NCBI GenBank assembly: GCA_904063045.1
Contig: CAJFCJ010000002.1
Span: 2,971,891 to 3,035,890 of the forward strand
DNA length: 64,000 nucleotides
Reading direction: 5' to 3'
From: Dimorphilus gyrociliatus
Lineage: Eukaryota; Annelida; Polychaeta; Dinophilidae
Position numbers and translations under genes: made by a program. Within the stretch, counting starts at the first letter, position 1; each line of letters opens with the position of its first letter. The notes beneath the pieces are model-generated. The model ran no database searches. It was not told the DNA's origin and saw only the letters and a list, made by a program, of their open reading frames with translations. Below, piece by piece: positions 28,001 through 40,000 of the stretch.

Positions 28001-31000
28001 TTTGATTATCTCGATCCAATACTATACCTCCTCTCAAAAAGAATTGATATTCGTCTGTATTCAGTTTACCAGCTGATTCAAGGATTTTAGCACACATATG
28101 ATAGGAGAAGAGAAGTTTGTGCCTTTCGAACAATCCTCTACAAGTGAATTTGTATACAGCATAGGTATGATAGTCATTTAGATTTATTATCCTCTCTTCT
28201 AACTTTGTTGATCTTGTTGATTTGTCTATTGAATTATTAAATAGAGTTATATAAGAGTCTAAAGAATATTGATACATAGGGTCGATTCTGCCCATGTCAT
28301 TGAGCACGAAGAAAAGTATAGATGCCCTTTCAGCACACGGTCTGTAGCCTTCTCTTGCCGAGTCAATCTTCTTCTCAGTTGTTTCAGACGTAAGAAGTTG
28401 TTCAGTAACTTCTTGAGAGGTAGCTTTTGATGTTTGTAAAGTATTAACCAGCTGTTCGTCATCGAGTAACGAACCTTGAGCCTCATTTAATAGTCTCAGA
28501 ATTTTATCTTCTAGATCTTCTAGCTTCTTTTTACTAGATGCAATTCCAGTAACCAGAGTATCTTTTTGTTCTTCTAATTCAGGCTTTTCTTTTCTAACTA
28601 CAATACCAAGAAGTTGGGCTTCTAGGCCTTGTTCTTTTACTGCAAAGTTAACTATAGTCGTCTTTGTTGATATTTCAGGAGCATAATGGGGATTTGAAAG
28701 TTTAGTTGTAATATAAAATCTAAAATCGTAATTGTATTCTACTTCTTTATCACCCAATCTTATTAATGGTACTCCGCCAATTTTCACAATAGCTTTGTTG
28801 AGAATTGGGTCAAGTGATGGATCAAGCTTTTCCTGTACGTTTTGTAATAGAACGGGTAAGCCATGTTGAACGGATGCCTCAAGAACTCTCATATAATCGG
28901 GTTGTTGCAAATCAATTACTTTGAGTTGTTTTCCTTCCATAGCTTTAATCCATTTGATTGCTTGCCCTTGAGGATCTATCATTAAAGGCCATCGTCTTCC
29001 TCTTGTTACTATAACGCCATTTTCTGTGCTAAACGTATCTGACGGTAAACCTTGAATATTCCATTCACGAACTTGCGTCGCTTTCACCATAAAATCGTAA
29101 AATTTGAAAGATGGAGAACAAGGAACACCTAATTTTGTTATTGTAGTTGTCCAAACTGAATTGGCCATGTCATCACGATACTCTGATAAGAATGGTCCGG
29201 AATAGGAGAGGAATGCTGCTGAAATCATAACATCTCCCACTAAAAAGCCTAGCTTCTCCTCTAAATCTTCAACCGTTCTTTCCCATCTATCTTTTTCACC
29301 AGCAAGACCATCCACAAGCAAGGAAGCTCGGTTCAACATCATTTCAGTATGTTCAGCTTTTTGTCTTAATTCTTCTTTCTGAGCTAATTTTTCATCATAT
29401 TCTTTCTTTAGCTGTTCCATTTTACCCTCAACTTCGGCTAGTTTATCTCTAGCTTCTTGAAGTTGATTTTGTTTCTCTTTTAGCTGGGCTTCAGCTGCAT
29501 AAAGCCTCTGCCGTTTCGGCTCAACAACCCTAAATATTCTTCCATACAATTCCATAGCTCTTACCCACATACAAAGTGACCTGGCAGCCGCAGATACACG
29601 TCCAATTGTATCCGGTTGAAAATCAGGCTGAGCAACATATTGACCAATCTTTTTCAATACTCTATCACTTATATTATCCTTGTCAAAGAACATGAGAGAT
29701 TTGATAAAATTCTGGTCACCTAAACAAGAAATATAATTAATTAACAACAAATTCAATTAATTAAATTAAATTAAAAAAAAAAGAGCAAAAATCTAACTAA
29801 AATCATTCCAGATAAGACAAATTCAACACCATAGAGAAAAAAAAGTAACTAATAAGCAAAAAAAATTAAGAAGCAAAAGAAAAGAGAGAAAAGTAGAGAA
29901 AAAGCTCCTTTTCTCTCTTATTTTATGTGCTAAATTGTCATATTTTGGTCCAAGGAAAATTGGACAAACAAAACAAACAACTATACTATTCATGAATTTG
30001 TGCAAAAAATAACTTGCGTGATTAATTTAATTGCGAGCGATTATATAAAAAAAAGTATAAAAATAACAAAAACTTTTTTTTATTAAAAAAAAAACAATTA
30101 AAAAAAAAACTTTATATTTTTATTGATGTTTTTTCCTAACCTAACTGTCTCTTAGCTTCCGCCCAAGTAGGTTCACCTCCTTTCAATATCATAACGCTCT
30201 GCATAACAGTTTCAACCAGCGCAGGCGGTTTTCCGTATGATTTGATTTCCGTAATATCGCTTTTGTTCAAAGCGTCTAACGCCTGTATTTTATTTGTTTA
30301 TATGGTTTAAAATAGTCTATTTTTAACAATTATTAAATTTTCAATGTGTAAGAAAAATAAGATAATAAAGAAAATGCACTGGTTTATTCCCTTTTTTCCT
30401 TGTTTTCATGTCGGACCTTTCCTTTAGGATGAGATATAAAAGATAAACGCGTAATGGAAATATATTAACTAATATAAGCACTAATGAAAAAAAGATAGCT
30501 TTTTTCCCCCAAACAAAAGATAGGATATAGAGAACGGAAGAAGGAATCATCCCTTCTTCCAGATAATTTGCTATAGATAGCTCTTTGTAGATCGTTACTA
30601 TTTTATACAAATTCATTACTTAATTGCCTCTTGGCTTCTCCCCAACTAGGTTCGCTGGATTTCAATATCATTACCGCTTGCATAACCTTTTCGACTAGGG
30701 CTGGTGGTCTTCCGTAAGAACGAATTTCAGTGACATCGTTCTTATTTAAAGCCTCTAAAGCCTGATTTATAGTGTTTTCAGGTTAAAATTGATGTCTTAT
30801 ACGTTTAACAATAACTTTTCAATTCATATCATCAATTGTTTTTTTGTATCAAATATAATAATCTATGGGAAAGATTGATTGAAGATAAAATAAAAAATAA
30901 CTGACCTTATTAGCTTCCTCTAAAGCGGGCATAGCTTCTGCTAAATCAGCTTTAGCCAACTCAGCCATATGTAAACATTTTGCCTCTTCTTCAGATATTT

Positions 31001-34000
31001 TCTCACTTTTCGTTTGAACAGCCTAAAAGTTTTGAAATAGAACAAAGATATTATCAAAACGATTAAAGTTTTTAAAATAATGGAAAGGAAAGGGAAATAT
31101 TCTGATTTGTTCATTGAATCTAATGTGGTTGAAATACTAATAAAGAAATAATAATGAACATGCATAGATATCATTGATAGATGATTTTTTTCAAGTGTTT
31201 CATTTCAACCTATTTTCGGTTTTGTACGAATATATGATAACAATTGATTTTGTCAATTGTAAACTTCGTTCTAATTAATCATTGCGCATGCGTATATTGA
31301 AATTATTAAAAGAATAATATAAAATAATATAAAAAAATGCTTATAAAGCATATATTCCTTTTATATTATTTATACAAAAAGAAATTAATATAATTTCTTT
31401 ATTTGTTTCTCTTGTTTATTTTTAACTAGTGATATTGATTTGTAGTATCTTTTATGCTTTTCTTCGTGCATCCTGAAGTATCCTTACCATTTCCTCACAT
31501 TTCTATTTATAGTTTTTTTGTTTTTTTACAATTTGTAGATTGAATAACAATTTATCAATTAGATTATACAAATATAAATATTATAACCGTTATTAATATT
31601 GTATATATATATATATATATCTTTTCCCGCTCAATCTTATCACTCATTACCTTTCTCTGCTCATCAGCTTCCCTTTTCTGTTGTACAAGAACGACAAGAT
31701 ATTCTTCGCATTCTTTTTGGAATTGAGCTACTTTCTTCTTATCGATCTCAAGCTCGATTGACATTTGTTCAACTTTGGCTCTAGTTTCGTCAATTTTCGA
31801 AAGACCATTCTTTAGTTTGTTTGAAGCATCGGATAATTCTTGACGTTTTTTATACAAGAGCCTGGTAGATTTTGTGAGTAATAGAATAATTAGATATTGG
31901 GGGAAGATAATTAAATTTCCTACTTACTCTTTGTAACCAGCGACTAACTCCAAGTAATTTGTTGGCGTCACGTAATTATGACGTTTCATTTCTTGTAACA
32001 TTTTAGCTGAATAATCAGTGACCGTTCGATGCATAATTGAGAAAATTTTTGAGAGAGCTGGTTTCATTTTTTCTTCTTCTTCGTTTGCTAATTCCAAATC
32101 TTCTAGATATTTGTCGGCAACCTCTAGGAGAGCATCTTCCGGCCATTCGCTAAACCAATCAATTGTTGTACAATTTACTAAAGCGGGATACATACGAATC
32201 CTATTCCTAAATGGTTCTCCTACAGGACTCATACAGAGAACAAGATGTAGGTTAGCTCTAACTCTATCTATTAGAAAGTTAAACATATTCGTTGGTGTAT
32301 CATCGATTCCCTCTTTCTTTGCATCGTCAGCTAGAGCATTGCGAACTTCTTCTAATTCATCAGGTTTATAGAGATTAGGTACTTCACCAGAAGATAACAT
32401 GTTGTTTATATCCTCCAAGAACGATTCTTCAACTATCTGAGTGTCGTTGAATAAGAATACAGTAGCTTTGTTTTCTACACCAGCAGTCCAATAGAGTCTT
32501 TTAATATCTATTTGATAAATAAACAATAACCAAGTATTTAAATAGTGAAACAGGGGCATATTTGTTTCTTACCATCCCTGAATTCTTGTTTTCTATAATG
32601 TTTTGTTATTTCTATTTGGAAGGTCGTATAATCGCAGATGAACGCTGATAATCGAGTCAAACTCTGCCTTCCTGATCCTCCAATACCAATTAACAGCATA
32701 TTACCGCGAGGCTGACGTATAACTCGTACAATTTTCGAGACTATTACATCAAACTAGAGGTAATTAAGGGATAGAAAATTGAATAAACCTCTTACTGTGT
32801 TCGCAAGCATCTTTAAAAAGTACAAGATTCATTCTGATAACTCCGGGAGTATTGTTGTATTCGTTTAATTGGTCAGCCATATGTTTCTTTAGAAGACTAG
32901 TATCTTGAATATCTTCATATATTTCTTCTGTACCCATATAGTCGCCAAATACTGGTGGCCTTTTATCTGGGCATATTGAATGGAAGGTTGTGTCGAAAAG
33001 TATTCCGAGTTTGTCGGCAAGAATACCAATAAAGGCCTCGTTATCTTTAGCATCCACTAAACGATCGGAGAAGACTCTATATGATATTTATATAATTTTA
33101 AGTATATTTACAGTTTTGTCTCTGTTAAATTAACATACCTGAAACATTCATGAATCCACAATCTGGTCATTGAGGTTCTGGTATCATGAAAGGTTTTGTT
33201 TGCTCTTAAGAGACCCTGGAAAATCTTGGAAATATCTCTGAGGTTGAATAAGTAATGTATCCTTGTGGGTGTTGGAAGAAATCTACCAACAACAGCGTTA
33301 TACATTTCAATTGTTGCTTCAGTCATAATGTCTCCTATTGGTTTAACTTCTTCCTCAAAATCTTGTAGCTTTTGATTAATCATTGAACCAAATATTCTTT
33401 TAATTTGAGATTCAGCTGGGAATGTCATATTAAGCAGGTTGAATCGACTCTGTAATCTTTTAGATATAATCATTCTTCCACCTCCAGGTGGACCCATAGC
33501 CGCTAATAGGAACATATTTCTCACTTCCTTTATTGTTTGCTTCAATCTATCATACCAGAATCCGTAATCTAACCATTGCCTAACAAGTTCCAAAGGTGGT
33601 TGGGAACCGAAAGTGTCCTTAGCTGGCATATTAAAGTCATCCAAGAAGCAAATCATCTTTTTTCCTCCTACAGGAACGTATACGCCTTTTGTTCTCTTTT
33701 CAACACGAGATTCAATAATATCTTGAACATTGTTAGAAGATGTTTGGGCCGACATATTTACAGTTAAAACGTTGTACGCTGCAGGGTCTAGCTGATTGAT
33801 AACGCCTTCAGCTACACTTGTTTTACCAGTACCAACAGGTCCTACTAACATTACAGGCTGTTGATTATTAACTAGATTTGTGACTAAGAAATTATATCGG
33901 ACTGTATCTACGGTTGGTACTATAAGCTTGAAGAAGGGTAAGCTAGGATTATATTTCCAGCCGTGTCGTAATCGCTCTTCCCAATGAGACCAAGTTTTAT

Positions 34001-37000
34001 TTTTAGGGTCTACTTCGTATTCATAAATGGAATCTTTGTTTGGGAATGTTCCTTCCATTTCTCTAAGGAAATTATCAATTTTCTTTCTTCCATCTTCATC
34101 AACAGATGAGCAAATCGACCATATCATACAAAACTGGAACCATAATTCGATCATTTTTGAAAAGTTATCAGTATCGGAGGGATCAACTCCATTTTCAGGA
34201 GTTGCTAGAGTATCCATCAGCTTACATAGGCTTATTACAGCATTGAGTTCTGGGACAGCCACTAATTCGTAACATTGAGACTCCTTCTTAAAGTTTTGAA
34301 CCTTTACGAGGAACTTATCGAATAATCTTTTCGCTTCCTCAACGAAAGTTTTGTCTGTCTTTTTGGCTAACCAACTGTCAACGTATGGTTGCCAACCCAA
34401 ATTAGAATAGTCATAATAGACCATACCACATCTGCTTACTGTGGCTGGACTGGCAACAGCTAAATCTTCAACTTCAAATAATAAGCTTACTTGATCTGGC
34501 ATTCCAATACGCTCACCGTTTATAAGTGTCAAGATTTTATTGTCATCCATAACAGAGTTCATACTTTCAATCCATAATGTATCTACGGGTCCATCAAAGA
34601 TAATCCATTTTTCATCGGGTTTATCATCGGCACATGTTTGTCTCATTACTGAAGACAAAACACCATCTGTCCATTCATTTGTTGATAGGTCGAATTCACC
34701 ATACAATTCCCCTAAGGATAAAGCTTTTGGATTTAAAGGATAATCCCTTACCACTTGATAAGTTTCTGGGTTTTCCTTATTAAGTCTAGCCATTGCTGAT
34801 TGTAGCACTCGCCAAGAAACCGTCTTACCACTCTGAGTTTGTCCGACTATCATAACTGAGTGTCGAGATGATTTCGTTTCGAATAGTTGTATAACTTTAT
34901 TAATGGTACTTTTTATCGGTTGTAATTGTTTAGCAGAAAGTTCTTCTTTAATAGCTGTTTCTAATGTTGAATAGTCGATTGGCTGGGTTTCAATTCCAGG
35001 GAACAAATCAGATAATATGCCATTAAAGAGTGGAAGATCTACGCTTGTTAATTTTGCAATATTCATATCTTTCATTGATACCAATAAAATTTCTTCGTCG
35101 CTCATATTAGGGTTAGACCTTTTCTTCTTTCCAGCGTATCTTAAAAGACTTACTAAAGCTCTCAAGCCGAAATCGTAATGATCTTGTTTACTAAGTTGTT
35201 GAATGGCGAGAGAGTAAAGAGTGAAGACTTTCTTCGCGAAAAGTTTAGTATTATTAAATCCTTCGGCAAATAGGATAATTTCGGATATAAGACTCGAATC
35301 AGGAACAACCATGGATATAGGTCTAAACATAGACTTCAAGTTATCTGGGAGTTCAGTTCTTCCAGCGTAACCTGGATTCATAGTGATAAAAATACCACAA
35401 CTCCATTCCAGTTGAATTTCTCTTCCTTCGAATGTAAATCTTCGTGATTGATTTGCTAAAGCCGATAGTATACTTAGAATTTGTTGTGCGACAACAGATA
35501 ATACTTCGATGTTGATTCGGTTAAATTCATCGAAGCAGCCCCAAGCTCCTGTTTGAGCAAGACCGGAAAACATTCTACCCATGCTCTTGTAATCTAAACC
35601 CTCCGAGCAGTTAACGACGATTACGTAATTGCCTAAGGCTTTTCCAAGATCCTTTGTAGTTTCGGTTTTACCCGTACCAGCTGGGCCTTTAGGGCTACCA
35701 CCACGGTGTAGATGAAGAGCAGTTGTTAATGTCATATAACATCTGTCAGTTAATGGAGTAATAACTAATCTTCCAGAATTGCCAAGATATTCGTAGCCAT
35801 ATTGATTTTCTGTGTTCGTTTGTCTAATGACGCAATCGTCAATGTCTCTTTCCCAGTAAAATCTTAATTGACTAAGCCATTCAAAAGCAGAAGGATCGTT
35901 ACAGTTGGTCTTGATTAGCTTTTCAATAATATCTCTGGCGTGAACTTCAATGGTAACTAGGGCAACGATCTTTAATCGTTGAATCTTATTTAGAGATCCT
36001 CTAATGGCTTCCGAGAATTTGTTGAGCATTGCTACTTGTTTTTTCTTTAAAGATTTCAATGCCTTCTTATCACCTCTTTCTTTAGTTGTTAATAAACCTT
36101 TTGTAACGTCTGCTGTCCATTGCATTTGACTAGCAGTTATACACATTTGACCTGGATGCTCCTTTATCCATTTATCTCGCTTTGTCAACATTTTTCTGAG
36201 AGCATTCTTGCATTTTTTTAACTCCTCTTTAAGCGTATTCCTCATATTTTTCTCTATATCACATAACCAAGCTTCTACAGGTCCTTCCAATTGAGTTGAT
36301 TGAATAAATTGAATTGTTTCACCATCAGCTGAACTCATATTTGTACCTTCCCATTTCTGAGCATGGTTTTGTTTGGACATATTGACTTTAACAATATTGT
36401 CGAAGCACTTTTTCAAATGAGGTTCTACTGCCTTTGGGTTCTTGCTTTGACCTAAGATCTCTAATAAATCGTCATTAGATAAGAAGTAGAATCTTGGGAA
36501 GATCTGTCTCTTGGTTTCCAAGTACATATCCAGAGACTTTTGTATTTCTTCTAGTTTTGTATTCATTTCGTTCAGAGTCTCAAATAGATTCTCATGATGA
36601 GTACTTCTCAAAGCATTCTTATCCTTATTCATTCTGGTCATTATTCCTTTCCATTTACTATTTATCTCGTCGAAATCGTGGGATTCCCGTGGCAATTGCT
36701 TTCTAATATCCTCTCCAAGGAATATATTCTATAAGTAAAAGTTTATATATACTGATATAGAAAGAAAATCGAAAATCATCTATCGCACCTCTAGATACAT
36801 CCATTGTCTTTGAACGGTTAGGAGCATTTCGATGCATTCTCCAATAAGAGAAAGATTTCTTTCCCATTTATCAACATCAGAGTCGAATGCTTTGACAAAT
36901 CTCGATGCTTTCATGGTTTGTAATTTTACTTGGTTATCTTCTATAACCGCAAAAACGTCATCAGTGGCCTTGAGTTTAAAGTGTCCTATAACGAATACGA

Positions 37001-40000
37001 AGGTTGTAAAAAGCTGTAATTAATTATTAAAAGAAAAAACCTTTATCCTTATATGGTGCAATATCTAATTCTGTAACGGACCAAGTGCTCTCAATTTCTT
37101 TCAAACCATTTTCAATAGCCAATTCCTTCGTAGCAGCACCAGAAATTTCGTTTATCTTTTCGCCATAGACATCAAATCCCCATTCAATAATCACTTCCAA
37201 AGTAAATTCTTCTGCATCAGGTTCAAATTGTCTATTCATTTCTTCCCTTATTTGTACCCAATGTCTTGGTCTCATGGCTTGATTCTTCAAATCAGTTATA
37301 AGAGGCATAGTTCTAAAATGAACAAATTAACCAATTATTCAAAACATAAACATATGAGTGATTTTTACCTTCTGAATTGGTCAACCTTTCCTTTGGTGTT
37401 ATCCACAATATCCCAGTTTTTATCTTTTAATTCTTTACTCATCTTGTTTAATTTCTTGAATACAGATGTCGATACTTCTTCCATATCCTTTGTTTGTAGG
37501 GCGATGAATTTTCCTGATTTCCAGTCCGCCCAGCTTGTTTCCCAATCTTTGGTTATTTGCCAGACTAGCTCCAATTGTTCCAAGTCTTTTTCAAGAGCTG
37601 CCAACTCTTTAGGAGGAGGATGATCAATTCTAAAAATATTGAGTCCTTTTCTAATAGTTGCTTCTTGATCTCGTAAAGCTTGAATATGAGCTTTGAATTC
37701 TTGAATTTTGGAAAGGGCTTCGTCAGTTCTTTAAAATTAAATGAAATTTGTTAAAGAAAACGCAAATATACCAAAATTTTATAAACAAACCCAAAATTTG
37801 CAGCGAATGGTCCTTCTTGTCCAAAACTGGATACGAGAGATCCCACTTGCTTTTTGAAATCTTCAGATTGCGATAACAGGCCTGTTTTGAATTTTTCCTT
37901 TGCTTTTTTCAACATGTCTTCGGACTCTGTAAGTCTCTCTTTGAAAATTTCCCATTCTTTGGGAAGATTTTCTTTCATGGCAATAGCTGATTCTTCAATT
38001 GACACTTCGTATTTCGCTAAAATGCTGTAAAAGGGAAGAAGAGAATAATATCGTTCTGCTTTGGAAAAATATTTGTATAACTTACAAGAATTGTTCATCT
38101 AGAGGTCTGAAACGTTCTTCGATGTCAGTGAGACTATTTTGTAGTTCATCCCAGAGGGTCAGGGACTCGTTTAACTCATCCAGATTTTGAGGCATTTGAG
38201 TCACTTTGTGCCCCTTCTCTTGCAAATGATCCGTAAGATTTTGCATCTCACCAATGGCAATATCTTTGAGTAATCCTGTGAATTTTTGTTGCCATTGGGT
38301 ACAATGTTGAAGAATAGAATTTTTTAACGGTGAGCAATCCAACATAACGAATTGAATATTCAAAATCGGATCTTGAGTGTGAACATTGTTAGCAACTTCA
38401 GTATAACGGCCAATATCGGCGTCGAAACTTCCAACATGAGGTTTTAGTTTGGCATATCGTTTAATGAAAGCGTCCTTTCCAATTTCCCAGATTTCTCTAT
38501 ACTCATCCCAACGCTGAAAGAGTTAATAAGATATTTACGTTAAAAAAATAAAAACGGTTGGAAAAATGATAAGTTTTACCTTCAAATAAGTCTGAAGCTG
38601 TGAAGCATTATTCTCCATTCCTACTTCAATTTGTTTTTGTATTTTTTGTACATCGCTATCGACAGCAATTCTTTCAGCAATCGACTGGAAAATTTCAAAA
38701 TAAAAGACAATTAAATATTACTCTATTGTTTAAAAAAGAAACAAATAAATCTCTAACCTCTTTTGGAAATGATGTCGATTTCTTTTTGGCTACTAGAGCT
38801 GGTAATCTTTGAATAGGTTTAATGCAATCTTTCATATGATCCGCAACTGAACTGACAATATCTGCTAATTGCTTAAGAGTTGGAGAGAATTCAACTTTAT
38901 CTCCATCCAAGGTTACTTCGACTCTAAAAAGAGCGTTTGGTGCCGATTTCCCATCACCATTTATTGCCTTTCCAATTTGTTGCAAGGACCATTTAACGTT
39001 TAATCTGAAAGCTTCTGCAACTTTTTCGTCCATTTTAAGTGTATATCTAATATAATAAATTGGATTGATAAGATGCATGTTTTATTATGGAAAATGAACA
39101 CTTACTTTGCCCAGTGAGTTTCAACGTCTCTATCGTTTTCGAATACTTTATGGGTTTGTTTCATTATATCAACAATCTCTAGATGAAGTTCCCTGAGTTT
39201 ACCAGTAATATATTCCCTATGATCTCCTTGGTCATCTTCAAACTCCAAGTTCATATAGACTTTCTTAGGATCGATTTTAACAAGAAGATTTTCACAAATC
39301 TTTTTGCAATGTTCCAAAATTCTGGAATTTGCCGCCTTATAGGAATCGACAATATTTTGAACTCTGCTAGCGTGCATTCGGCATTCATTGATAAAATATT
39401 CAGAAACATTTTTAGATGCCCATGTTAGTTTATTTAAACCAGGTCCTATCTTTTTGTCTAATGTCTTAATTCTTTCCTTAAATAAGGCTCGTTCCTCTTC
39501 GGACAGAGCGGCTATAATTCTATTATAGTCTCTAACAACGAGAAGAACGTGTTCCCTTAGACTACGAAGTTCATCTCGTTTTGTATAAACATCGGCAGCA
39601 TAATGAGGAATTTCGAACATTAAACGTTCCCAATAATGAATTTCTTGGAATAACTTCAATAATGATCTATATAGTTAATGAAAAATTAGATAAAAACTAT
39701 TAAACACCTATGCATTATGTATACATACTTGTCGAAATTGATATCCAACATAATCTCTCTCTCCTGACTTTTACGCATTAAAGGTATATCTAATAATTTC
39801 AGAGGTTCCTGTTGAATTGATAAATATATACAGTATAGGGTACAGCATGAAATTCATGGAACATATTAGAGTGAGAAAAAACTTGTGCCTAGATGCAGTT
39901 TTTTTGAAAATGTGCTCTTTGGTGTTAAAAATATAGATATGTAAAAAGAAAGTATAACATAGTGGATATAAAGTAATAGATTTATCGTTTGTGTACGAAT

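Noticed and set aside
37751-38098. Frame-ending extension NFGFVYK in DNAH2
   Set aside because: GG|GTTTGT is a weak but phase-correct donor; reading through would end the protein early.
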